Shown in pieces: positions 1 to 7,371 of a stretch of 59,918 nucleotides of DNA. Under the pieces are notes generated by a model. The model was given only the letters and a program-made list of their open reading frames with translations, searched no databases and was not told the origin of the DNA. Positions within the stretch are counted from its first letter, which is position 1. Every line of letters begins with the position of its first letter. The translations under genes and the position numbers were made by a program. Source of the stretch: an uncultured Eubacteriales bacterium (GTDB lineage Bacteria > Bacillota > Clostridia > Oscillospirales > Acutalibacteraceae); contig CAKSQZ010000010.1 of assembly GCA_934486895.1 (NCBI GenBank), positions 1 to 59,918 on the forward strand. Direction: 5' to 3'.

Positions 1-71
1 CGTCTCCTGCGTCGCGGCAACCGACGGATATTCGCACGGGGTTCAAGTCCTATCGGTTTTCTGCTCAAATT

Positions 72-104
72 AAAAAAGAGCAAAGACTTCATTCTCTGCT
101 CTTT
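72..104 (-). terminator. Intrinsic terminator after tRNA-Arg
   Basis: An 8-bp perfect stem (97-104 with 75-82) is followed on the minus strand by a run of six T residues (72-77, partly inside the stem). It lies directly downstream of the tRNA-Arg 3' end. Confidence 0.8.
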
Positions 105-105
105 A

Positions 106-181
106 TGGCCCGCCCAAGAGGACTTGAACCCCTATCGTAGGAATCGGAATCCTATGTTTTATCCAGTTAAACTATGGGCGG
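106..181 (-). tRNA. tRNA-Arg (anticodon CCG)
   Basis: Reading the minus strand from 181, there is a perfect 7-bp acceptor stem (175-181 with 110-116). The anticodon stem TAGGA/TCCTA encloses the 7-base loop TTCCGAT with anticodon CCG at 145-147, which reads the Arg codon CGG. The T-loop contains GTTCAAGTC. The discriminator is G (109) and the 3' CCA is encoded at 106-108. The gene sits about 85 bases beyond the MATE transporter gene and just past that gene's terminator. Confidence 0.95.
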
Positions 182-220
182 ATAATAATATTATACACCT
201 TTTTTTGAAAAATGCAATAA

Positions 221-259
221 AAATTTGCCCACACTCTGCGTGAAAACGCAGAGTGTGGG
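221..259 (-). terminator. Terminator of the nadB-nadC-MATE operon
   Basis: A 13-bp perfect stem (228-240 with 247-259) with loop TGAAAA sits 6 bases after the MATE stop codon. On the minus strand it is followed by CAAATTTTTATT. It should end the leftward operon before the tRNA gene. Confidence 0.85.
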
Positions 260-265
260 TGACAT

Positions 266-1594
266 TTAATATCCGTATTTCTTTCGATTGATCTGCAAAA
301 ACATCACAGATAAAACAAACGCACAGATCTCGGCTACCGATATTGCAAACCATATCCCGTCTATACCGAATATAACAGGCAGCAATAAAACACAAAGCAT
401 TTGGAACACAAGTGTTCTGAGAAATGAAATTGCCGCGGATACAGCGCCGTTTCCGAGAGCTGTGAAGAAAGACGATGAAAAGATATTCAATCCCGAAAGC
501 ACAAACGCAAACGAGAATATTCTGAATGCACGCTTTGTCAGCTCAAACAGCTCGGCATCATAGCCGACAAAGATCTTTGCTAATGTTGACGCTAAAACCT
601 GCGCCAACAGCATCATCACAACTCCTGCTGTAAACATCAGAACATAGCTTTTTTTGAGCATATTTTTCATTTCCGAACGGTTTTCAGCTCCGTAATGATA
701 GCCGATCACAGGTGCGGATCCTACCGAATATCCGATAAACACCGCTATGAATACAAACTGCACATACATCAAAACACCGTATGCGGCGACACCGTTTTCA
801 CCTGCAAATTTGAGCAACTGAGTATTATAAAGCATTCCGATTATTGAACCTGAAATACTGCTCATAAGCTCCGACGAGCCGTTTGTGCAGGCTTTTACAA
901 GCGGTTTTATCTCAATGTTTGTTTTTCTGAGTCTGAGCAAACTGCTGTTTTTGCGGAGAAAATATATCATCGGGATAAATGCGCCGACACATTCGCTCAA
1001 GCCTGTCGCGACTGCCGCACCTGTTGTTCCCCAGCCGAAGCCGACAACAAATAAAGCGTCGAGCGCCATATTGGTAACACCTGCACTGACAGTTGCAATT
1101 AGACCGAGTTTCGGTTTTTCCGCTGTTACGCAAAAGCTGTGGAAAACGCTTTGCAGCATGAACGCTGTGTTGAAAATAAGCATTGTTCTGTCGTAGGACA
1201 CACAGCCTTCAAGCATAGCATCGGTCGCGCCGAGGAAACGCGCGATCGGACGGATGAACACGATTCCGAGCGTTGAAAAGATAATTCCCAGCACGATTGT
1301 CAGATATATCATCATTGTGAAATATCTGTTGGCACGGTCGCGGTCGCCCTCGCCGAGCGTTTTTGCAACTATTGCGCTTCCGCCTGTGCCGACCATAAAG
1401 CCGATTCCGCCGAGTATCATGATGAACGGCATGATAAGGTTGATCGATGCAAACGGAGTTTTGCCGACAAAATTTGAAATGAAAAGACCGTCTACGACGC
1501 CGTAGATCGATGTGAACACCATCATTATCACGGACGGAAAGACGAATCTTAACAGTTTTTTATATGTGAAATGGTCCGAAAGCTTTATCTTCAT
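266..1594 (-). CDS. MATE-family multidrug/cation antiporter
   Basis: The 442-residue protein is hydrophobic throughout with about twelve membrane segments. This length and pattern are those of the MATE family, which exports organic cations or drugs in exchange for Na+ or H+. The N-terminal stretch with SVIMMVFTSIYGVVDGLFIS and the GTGGSAIVAKTLGEGD segment are typical of the NorM/DinF-like branch. The start codon abuts the stop of the cytidylate-kinase-like gene with no gap, so the two are probably translationally coupled as the last genes of the nad operon. The substrate cannot be told from sequence, and a link to NAD metabolism is only suggested by position. Confidence 0.9.
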   Translation of the reverse strand: MKIKLSDHFTYKKLLRFVFPSVIMMVFTSIYGVVDGLFISNFVGKTPFASINLIMPFIMILGGIGFMVGTGGSAIVAKTLGEGDRDRANRYFTMMIYLTIVLGIIFSTLGIVFIRPIARFLGATDAMLEGCVSYDRTMLIFNTAFMLQSVFHSFCVTAEKPKLGLIATVSAGVTNMALDALFVVGFGWGTTGAAVATGLSECVGAFIPMIYFLRKNSSLLRLRKTNIEIKPLVKACTNGSSELMSSISGSIIGMLYNTQLLKFAGENGVAAYGVLMYVQFVFIAVFIGYSVGSAPVIGYHYGAENRSEMKNMLKKSYVLMFTAGVVMMLLAQVLASTLAKIFVGYDAELFELTKRAFRIFSFAFVLSGLNIFSSSFFTALGNGAVSAAISFLRTLVFQMLCVLLLPVIFGIDGIWFAISVAEICAFVLSVMFLQINRKKYGY

Positions 1595-2209
1595 TTAATC
1601 GTTCCTTGTGAACCATTGATTCGCAAGCTGCGCTATTGCAGGCACTATTGCCTTTATCTCCTTGCCCGAGGTGTTGACACAAAGATCATATCCACGTTTA
1701 TCGCCCCATGGGTATTCCGAAATGAGTTCGCTGTTTTCCGCACGGGCTTTATCGATCTGTTTCATTCTTCGCTCGAGCTCACGATCGCTCATTTTTTCCG
1801 CTTCAGATGCGCGCTCCCGGCATCTTTTCATTTTAGACTCTCTATCCGCATAGACAAAAATATCATACGGATCTAACTCCTTTAACACCGCATTTGCACC
1901 TCTGCCGACTATGACACAATCGCCGGCGGAAGCAATCTCATGAAGGACTTTATGCTGATCGGCAAGCAGTGATGTTGCATCGGACACAGAGGGCAGATGA
2001 TACAGCGTTCTGCCGAATGTGAGAGGATACTGGCGCAAAACTCCGCTTTCGAGCGTATGCTCGATATAGTCCTCACTGAGCGAGCTTTTCTGCGCTATCG
2101 CGGATAATATCTCACGGTCGAAATATGCAAAACCGAGTTCGTCCGCCAAGCGTTTCCCGACTTCTCTTCCGCCGCTTCCGAATTCACGGCTGACTGTTAC
2201 TATTCTCAT
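1595..2209 (-). CDS. Cytidylate kinase-like family protein
   Basis: The protein is 204 residues. Its N-terminal P-loop region (VSREFGSGGREVGKRLADEL) and following YFDREIL are characteristic of the cytidylate-kinase-like (PF13189) family, P-loop kinases of unproven substrate common in Clostridia. I chose the ATG at 2209 because GAGGAAAG lies about five bases upstream. A GTG at 2221 would add four residues and overlap the nadC stop. It lies between nadC and the MATE gene in a tightly packed operon. It is not the essential Cmk, which has a different N-terminus. The reaction is uncertain. Confidence 0.8.
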   Translation of the reverse strand: MRIVTVSREFGSGGREVGKRLADELGFAYFDREILSAIAQKSSLSEDYIEHTLESGVLRQYPLTFGRTLYHLPSVSDATSLLADQHKVLHEIASAGDCVIVGRGANAVLKELDPYDIFVYADRESKMKRCRERASEAEKMSDRELERRMKQIDKARAENSELISEYPWGDKRGYDLCVNTSGKEIKAIVPAIAQLANQWFTRND

Positions 2210-2217
2210 AGCTTTCC

Positions 2218-3054
2218 TCACTTTATTTTCATAGAGATATCAAACGCTTTGACCGAATGGGTCAGCGCGCCGATCGATATTATATCCACACCTGTTTTGG
2301 CAACATCGACGATAGTGTCGCCTGTTATATTTCCGGAGGCTTCGAGCAGCGCCTTGCCGCCGCAGATCCTGACAGCTTCACTCATCTGCTCAAGGCTCAT
2401 ATTATCGAGCATAATGACCTCAACGCAGGTCTCAAGCGCTTCTCTGACCTCATCGAGATTTCTTGTTTCGACCTCGATCTTGACCATGTGTCCGAGATTT
2501 TTTCTGACCTTTTCAACCGCTGCGGTTATCGAGCCGCAAGCGTCGATATGATTGTCTTTCAGCATAACGCCGTCAGACAAATTATAGCGGTGGTTCTTGC
2601 CGCCGCCTACCGTTACGGCGTATTTCTGGATCGGGCGAAGTCCAGGAAGGGTCTTTCTTGTGTCGGCGACTGACGCCGATGTTCCCTTGATCTTCTGAAC
2701 AGCATCGTCAGTCGCAGTCGCGATGCCGGACATATGCTGCAAGAGGTTGAGCGCGGTGCGCTCGCCTTTGAGCAGACTTGCGGTTTTTCCGCTCAGCTCG
2801 GCAATGACCTCGCCTTTTTCGACGCGGTCGCCGTCCTCCTTGTGCTTTTTATATGAAAAGCTGTCATCGAGCAGCTCAAACACACGCAAAGCGACATCTA
2901 TTCCGCAAAGCACACCCTGAGCCTTCGACTGAAAATACGCTGTTGTGCGGTCATTTTCGGAGAAAACGAGATCTGCTGAAGTGTCGATATAATTTATATC
3001 TTCATTAATTGCGGTTTTTATAATATCATCTATATAAAACGGATTTAACCTCAT
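2218..3054 (-). CDS. nadC: Nicotinate-nucleotide pyrophosphorylase (carboxylating)
   Basis: This 278-residue protein is the usual length for quinolinate phosphoribosyltransferase, which converts quinolinate and PRPP to nicotinate mononucleotide in de novo NAD synthesis. The family signature is present: ADTRKTLPGLRPIQKYAV with the substrate-binding Arg and Lys, then GGGKNHRYNLSDGVMLKDNH and, near the C-terminus, the EASGNIT and ISIGALTHS segments. The start ATG overlaps the nadB stop by four bases (ATGA), indicating translational coupling. nadA, the third gene of the pathway, is not in this window. Confidence 0.96.
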   Translation of the reverse strand: MRLNPFYIDDIIKTAINEDINYIDTSADLVFSENDRTTAYFQSKAQGVLCGIDVALRVFELLDDSFSYKKHKEDGDRVEKGEVIAELSGKTASLLKGERTALNLLQHMSGIATATDDAVQKIKGTSASVADTRKTLPGLRPIQKYAVTVGGGKNHRYNLSDGVMLKDNHIDACGSITAAVEKVRKNLGHMVKIEVETRNLDEVREALETCVEVIMLDNMSLEQMSEAVRICGGKALLEASGNITGDTIVDVAKTGVDIISIGALTHSVKAFDISMKIK

Positions 3055-4520
3055 CTTTTGAGCGCTCCTTTCAAAATAAGCTCGGCTACTGCCGCAAGGC
3101 TCTTTGCCTCACAATAATCAACTGTTTTACGGAACATTCCGTTATCAAGTCTTGTTCTGATCCTGCTGATTATTTTAAGCCCTTTTTCAGCCGCAACGGC
3201 ATCAGGGATAACAAAGTGCGCCTTTTGCATTATATCGCGGATCTGAGTTCTGATACCCGACGGAAGCGGCGCTGTGCCGTTTTGCACAGGCGGGATAACG
3301 CCGTGTACCGGCTGATAATGGACATCGTGGATCTTGCGGTTGATCTGCTTGGCGGCTCTTCTTGAGAACACGAGAGCCTCAAGCAATGAGTTGGAAGCAA
3401 GTCTGTTTTTACCGTGTACGCCTGTGTTTGAACATTCTCCGACCGCATACAGTCCCTTAATTCCTGTCCAAGCATCAAGATCGACTTCAATTCCGCCCAT
3501 GAGATAGTGATGGCACGGAAACACCGGAATCGGCTCTTTTGTGAGATCGATACCGCCATCAAGGCAACGTGCATATATCATAGGAAAACGGTTTTTCAAA
3601 AACTCGGAATCAAGCCTCGATATATCAAGATAGAATTTATCCGAACCTGTTCTTCTTGATTCCATGATAATCGAATGGGATACCTTATCTCTCGGAGCAA
3701 GCTCTAAACGATCGTCATATCTGTCCATAAACCGCTCATGATTGCAATTCAGAAGATAAGCGCCCTCGCCTCTTACTGCTTCGCTTATAAGAAACCGCTC
3801 TCTGCCGTCGTCTGCGGCAAACGCTGTTGGATGGAACTGGATATAATCAAGATCCTTGATATTCGCACCGAGCTCATAAGCAATACGAATACCGTCGCCT
3901 GTTGCGATAGCTGAATTAGTGGTGTATTTATAAACTCTTCCGATACCGCCTGTTGCAAGCACCACAAACGAAGAAAGCACATAAAAAATATCTTTGTCTT
4001 TCAGCATTTCAAGCAAAAATCCGTTTTCAACACGGCTGATAGAGATACAGCAGGTGTTTGAATGGATATCGACATTATTACATTCCTGAACACGCTCTAT
4101 AAGAGTTGTTGTGATAGAATCGCCGGTGGAATCTCTGTGGTGCACAATACGGTGACGGCAATGTCCGCCCTCAAGCGTCATATTAAGGGTACCGTCGGGG
4201 TTTTTATCAAAGTCAACACCCATATCATAGATCGCTCTGACATCATCGGGACCCTCTGTCACAAGAGTCCTGACCGATTCGGGCTTATTAGCCTGACCGC
4301 CTGCGATCATTGTGTCGTTATAGTGGAGGTCAAAACTGTCGTTCACACGATCAAGCACTGCGGCAACACCGCCCTGAGCCAGCGAGCTGTTTGACAGCTT
4401 GAGCTCGTTTTTGGAACACAGCATTATATCGATATCGCTATCAAGATTAAGTGCCGTATATAATCCGGACGCGCCTGTGCCGAGTATTACAACGTCATAT
4501 TTTCTGCTTTCAACAGACAT
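3051..4520 (-). CDS. nadB: L-aspartate oxidase
   Basis: NadB oxidises L-aspartate to iminoaspartate, the first step of de novo NAD synthesis, using FAD. The dinucleotide fold is at the N-terminus (GTGASG, residues 14-19). The SSLAQGGVAAVL segment, the active-site region GGHCRHRIVHHRDSTGD and the late GLYAVGECSNTGVHGKNRLA motif identify NadB rather than succinate dehydrogenase. The reading frame extends further upstream, but the ATG at 4520 has a good GGAAAGGA ribosome site and gives the normal 489-residue length. It is the first gene of a nadB-nadC-kinase-MATE operon with a SigA-type promoter at 4567-4595. Confidence 0.95.
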   Translation of the reverse strand: MSVESRKYDVVILGTGASGLYTALNLDSDIDIMLCSKNELKLSNSSLAQGGVAAVLDRVNDSFDLHYNDTMIAGGQANKPESVRTLVTEGPDDVRAIYDMGVDFDKNPDGTLNMTLEGGHCRHRIVHHRDSTGDSITTTLIERVQECNNVDIHSNTCCISISRVENGFLLEMLKDKDIFYVLSSFVVLATGGIGRVYKYTTNSAIATGDGIRIAYELGANIKDLDYIQFHPTAFAADDGRERFLISEAVRGEGAYLLNCNHERFMDRYDDRLELAPRDKVSHSIIMESRRTGSDKFYLDISRLDSEFLKNRFPMIYARCLDGGIDLTKEPIPVFPCHHYLMGGIEVDLDAWTGIKGLYAVGECSNTGVHGKNRLASNSLLEALVFSRRAAKQINRKIHDVHYQPVHGVIPPVQNGTAPLPSGIRTQIRDIMQKAHFVIPDAVAAEKGLKIISRIRTRLDNGMFRKTVDYCEAKSLAAVAELILKGALKR

Positions 4521-4566
4521 ATTTATCCGTTCCTTTCCGAAAGCTGTTTTATCATTTATACACTTC

Positions 4567-4595
4567 ATTTTATAACAAACGCACCGAAAAATCAA
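4567..4595 (-). promoter_or_regulatory. Putative SigA promoter of nadB
   Basis: On the minus strand TTGATT, a 17-base spacer and TAAAAT lead towards nadB, with about 40 bases between the expected start and the ATG. No clear NiaR or NrtR operator was recognised. Confidence 0.6.
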
Positions 4596-4715
4596 GTTTT
4601 TATCCGCTTTTTATTTTTCTGAGATTTTAATCGGGATTGACGCCGTATTTGGCTGATTGTTAAGCATTTTTGAGATTTTAGTGCAGGTATTGTCGGGGTT
4701 TGCGACCGATTTATA

Positions 4716-4744
4716 TAGACGGTAATTACAATATATGGTATACT
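4716..4744 (+). promoter_or_regulatory. Putative SigA promoter of the parB-like gene
   Basis: TAGACG, a 17-base spacer and TATACT lie 33 bases before the parB-like start. The -10 is good; the -35 matches four of six bases. It is divergent from the nadB promoter. Confidence 0.5.
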
Positions 4745-4777
4745 GGAAACAAATAAAACACAAAGGAATGAACAAAG

Positions 4778-5587
4778 ATGAGGGTCACAAAACAGAGCAC
4801 GGGAAAACGGCTCATTTACATAGAGCCTGAAAAAATACGGGTAAATCCGTTTGCGAGCAGGTGCGCCTCCCCTGCCGAGGATTATAGGGAGCTGTATGAA
4901 AGCATACGCGACAACGGCATTATGCAGCCGATAATCGTTAAAAAATGCAGTAAATACTCCGCTTATGAGGTGATTTCCGGGCAAAGACGGCTTGAAGTCT
5001 GCCGAAAGCTGAAAATGGCACAAGTGCCTTGCATCGAAATAGAAGCGAGCGACTTTGAATCCTGCCTTTTTTCACTGCTCGAAAATCTGAGAAGAGATGA
5101 TCTGACATTTTTCGAGGAGGCGAGAGCTATCGACATGATGATAAAGCAATGGGATCTTTCGCAAACGGAAGTATCTCAGTATTTATCGATGCCGCAATCG
5201 ACGCTTTCAAATAAGCTGAGGCTTTTGAGGCTGACTCCGACACAACAGCAAAGCATTGAAAACATGAGTCTTTCTGAGAGACACGCACGCTCGCTCATTC
5301 GTATTTCCGACGACGAGCTGCGCGACAAAGCACTTAATGAAGTGATAGTTAAGGGAATGAATGTCGAGCAGACAGAGCGATATGTTGACGGGCTTTTAAA
5401 GCCCCAGAAAAAACATGCCGCCGCGAATATCCGCAGCGGTGTTGTTAAAGATCTTAAAATATTTATGAATTCGATAAACAAAGCGGTCAAGACTATGCAG
5501 CTTTCGGGAATAAACGCCAAAGCCGAAAAGCAGGAGACCGATGATTATATAAGCTACACGGTGATCATTCCTAAAGTCAAATCATAA
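4778..5587 (+). CDS. ParB/Noc-family nucleoid or partition protein
   Basis: The 269-residue protein has the ParB layout: an N-terminal nuclease-like CTP-binding domain (residues 14-110, with GQRRLEVCRK at 68-77 and ENLRRDDLTFFEEA at 102-115), a central helix-turn-helix (about 120-160, LSQTEVSQYLSMPQSTLSNK), and a C-terminal part. ParB proteins load on parS sites as CTP-dependent clamps. The usual GERRxRA box reads GQRRLEV here, so the conserved Glu is Gln. No ParA lies beside it, unlike spo0J at an origin, so it may be a Noc-like or accessory paralogue. Its 3' end overlaps the convergent HD gene by 11 bases. Start chosen at the ATG preceded by AAAGGAATG. Confidence 0.85.
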   Translation: MRVTKQSTGKRLIYIEPEKIRVNPFASRCASPAEDYRELYESIRDNGIMQPIIVKKCSKYSAYEVISGQRRLEVCRKLKMAQVPCIEIEASDFESCLFSLLENLRRDDLTFFEEARAIDMMIKQWDLSQTEVSQYLSMPQSTLSNKLRLLRLTPTQQQSIENMSLSERHARSLIRISDDELRDKALNEVIVKGMNVEQTERYVDGLLKPQKKHAAANIRSGVVKDLKIFMNSINKAVKTMQLSGINAKAEKQETDDYISYTVIIPKVKS

Positions 5588-6062
5588 ACACGCTTTTCAA
5601 AAGGGCGATGCCGCTTTTGGTTTTGAATATTTTATCCCGCGCCGCAGACACAGCCTCTGCGGCGCTGTTTTCTTCGCAGAAGTTGACGATCAGATCGGCT
5701 TCGATCAGTATTTGCAGATCGATACCGTCTATATTCGTGTAGGTATGGTGGTGCGCTATCATATAGCAGATGCGGCTTATTGTGCCGCTGTCGTATCCGA
5801 GCGACAAGAGCATTTCCTCGGCGGCGGCAGGCCCTTCGATCTGCTGATACTTTCCGGCGCTCGAGCCGTATTTGAGCTCGGAGTTTTTAATGCCGATGTC
5901 GTGTGTTAACGCGGCGGCTGAAAGCAGTCGCATTGTTTTATCATCGAGTTTTTCGCCGCTTCCTATAAGCTCGCAAAATGCGCAGACTTTCAGAAAATGC
6001 TGAATTCTCTTTTTATCGCCTTTATAGTAATCTATCATAGCGTTGGCAAGCGCTGTGTCCAT
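5577..6062 (-). CDS. HD-domain phosphohydrolase
   Basis: The 161-residue protein carries the HD superfamily metal-binding pattern: His near QHFLKV (residue 22), the HD pair in LTHDIG, paired histidines in YMIAHHHTY and an Asp in ILIEADLI. HD proteins are metal-dependent phosphohydrolases acting on nucleotides or signalling nucleotides. The small single-domain form is common in Firmicutes and its substrate cannot be inferred. It is convergent with, and overlaps by 11 bases, the end of the parB-like gene. It stands downstream of ireB but behind a strong hairpin, so it may have separate or attenuated expression. Confidence 0.8.
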   Translation of the reverse strand: MDTALANAMIDYYKGDKKRIQHFLKVCAFCELIGSGEKLDDKTMRLLSAAALTHDIGIKNSELKYGSSAGKYQQIEGPAAAEEMLLSLGYDSGTISRICYMIAHHHTYTNIDGIDLQILIEADLIVNFCEENSAAEAVSAARDKIFKTKSGIALLKSVFMI

Positions 6063-6087
6063 TCAAGATCAGTCCTTTTAAAAATTC

Positions 6088-6110
6088 AAGCCGGAGCAAA
6101 ACTCCGGCTT
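6088..6110. terminator. Hairpin between ireB and the HD gene
   Basis: A 9-bp perfect stem AAGCCGGAG/CTCCGGCTT with loop CAAAA. On the minus strand it follows the ireB stop by 13 bases but is followed by GAATTTTTAAAA rather than a clean T run, so it may terminate only partially. Confidence 0.6.
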
Positions 6111-6122
6111 TCTTGATTTATT

Positions 6123-6374
6123 CTAAGTGTTAAGATAAAACTTCACGATCGAGCGAAGCAGTTCATCGCGGTCTATCTTGCGGATAAGACTGCGGGCATT
6201 ATTGTGAGTGGTGATGTATGTCGGGTCTTCCGACAGGATATAGCCGACGATTTGATTGATCGGATTATAGCCTTTTTCTTTTAAAGCATCATACACTTGG
6301 GTGAGTGTAAGCCGCATTTTCTGCTCATTTTCATCGCCGAGCGCAAAAGTCATCGTCTTATCATTCATCTTCAT
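6123..6374 (-). CDS. ireB: IreB-family regulatory phosphoprotein (UPF0297)
   Basis: This 83-residue protein matches the IreB/YrzL family. The TMTFALGDE start, the LTQVYDALKEKGYNPINQIVGY core and YITTHNNARSLIRKIDRDE are diagnostic. In Enterococcus IreB is phosphorylated by the Ser/Thr kinase IreK and negatively affects cephalosporin resistance; the conserved N-terminal threonine is the likely phosphosite. In many Firmicutes it sits with ruvX and alaS, but here it stands alone. The ATG at 6374 fits best with AAGGA five bases upstream; GTG at 6377 and ATG at 6368 are alternatives. A promoter lies at 6392-6420. Confidence 0.93.
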   Translation of the reverse strand: MKMNDKTMTFALGDENEQKMRLTLTQVYDALKEKGYNPINQIVGYILSEDPTYITTHNNARSLIRKIDRDELLRSIVKFYLNT

Positions 6375-6391
6375 CACCGTCCTTACTTACG

Positions 6392-6420
6392 ATTATATCC
6401 TATTTTTTATAAAAAGTAAA
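6392..6420 (-). promoter_or_regulatory. Putative SigA promoter of ireB
   Basis: Minus strand TTTACT, 17-base spacer, TATAAT, ending 18 bases before the ireB start. The -10 is perfect, the -35 four of six. Confidence 0.55.
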
Positions 6421-6438
6421 CCATTTTTTTAAATGTTT

Positions 6439-7356
6439 TCATTTGGTTAATATTTTTTTATTATCTTTAAGTATGAACATTGCCGACTGCAAAACACATT
6501 TTATCAAAACAGCCGTCCACATAGGGATAAATCCCGCATAGATCAGTGCTGTGAAAACGACACAAACCGCAAAATAAACAGCCGAAAGCACGATGTTTGC
6601 GCGGTTTGACGACAGATCGATGCACAGCACGGAATACGGCAGGCAAAGGATCGCGCAGAGCAATTTATATACCGAAACCGTGACAGATGAGCTTTTTACT
6701 CCGATTATCATATACACCGCGCCGACTGCGATGATCAGCGCGACAGACGCTAAAAAGCTGATTTTTTTGCTGTTTTGAAGCGAGTTTACGGCAAATGTAT
6801 GTTCCCTGCAAACAGGCTCGCACTCAATAACTTCTGCGACTGTATCCCGCTCCGGTTTATCAAGAGGCTCAAGAGTCTCGCCGCTTACCTTATCGATGCA
6901 TTTGACAAACGGACATTCGCCCGCGTTTATAAGAACGGTATCTCCCTTTTTCAAAGCGGAAAGCGATACGGTTTGCTTGGAATCGCTCAGTATTCTGACG
7001 GTTTTGGTTTTCTTTGAAAACAGCTTACAGTTTATGATGCGTGCCGCCATTCTGATGTATTCATAAAGCAATGCCGAAAGCACCGCCGACTGATAGTATC
7101 CGAGCAGAAATGCAGTAAATGTCGCTATTGTGATGAGCACAGCGTCTGTGAGTCGGCGTTCAAGCAAGCCCGACACTGCTCTGACAGCCGCATTGAACAC
7201 CGCAAAAGCGAAAGCCGCGATATAAAGGCAGACGGCAAGCGCCTCATTATCCGAAACTGTCAGATTCTCTATCAGCATGATAAGCGAAGAAAGAAATATC
7301 GAGCAAAGAATGATAAGATCTCGTTTTTTATTGCGGATTTTGAATGATTCCTTCAT
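6439..7356 (-). CDS. P1B-ATPase-like membrane protein lacking the catalytic domains
   Basis: The intact 305-residue frame lies 15 bases after feoB. It reads like a heavy-metal P1B-type ATPase with the large cytoplasmic loop removed. Residues 13-105 give four membrane segments, the last pair (ITIATFTAFLLGYYQSAVLS) resembling the segments before the actuator domain. Residues 117-190 resemble an actuator domain (LKKGDTVLINAGE) but lack TGES. Residues 199-246 give two segments; where the metal-binding CPC is expected there is CLP (238-240). Residues 253-297 (NIVLSAVYFAVCVV, then IPMWTAVLIKCVLQSAM) resemble the last two helices. There is no DKTGT phosphorylation site and no nucleotide domain; a normal enzyme has over 600 residues. 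The soluble part holds Cys148, Cys153, Cys179, Cys183 and His186, a possible metal site. Homology is inferred by eye; function unknown, probably linked to iron uptake. Confidence 0.65.
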   Translation of the reverse strand: MKESFKIRNKKRDLIILCSIFLSSLIMLIENLTVSDNEALAVCLYIAAFAFAVFNAAVRAVSGLLERRLTDAVLITIATFTAFLLGYYQSAVLSALLYEYIRMAARIINCKLFSKKTKTVRILSDSKQTVSLSALKKGDTVLINAGECPFVKCIDKVSGETLEPLDKPERDTVAEVIECEPVCREHTFAVNSLQNSKKISFLASVALIIAVGAVYMIIGVKSSSVTVSVYKLLCAILCLPYSVLCIDLSSNRANIVLSAVYFAVCVVFTALIYAGFIPMWTAVLIKCVLQSAMFILKDNKKILTK

Positions 7357-7371
7357 TTTTTAAACCTCATT

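Noticed and set aside
1..65. T-loop-like sequence GGTTCAAGTCC on the plus strand near the left edge, suggesting the 3' end of a tRNA
   Set aside because: The flanking bases do not form a 5-bp T stem and no acceptor 3' strand or CCA follows. A CGTCG/CGACG hairpin nearby does not have an anticodon-loop pattern. A gene cut by the edge cannot be excluded but is not supported.
4592..5023. 143-residue leftward open frame upstream of nadB
   Set aside because: It lies mostly antisense to the parB-like gene, has no family features, and covers both divergent promoters.
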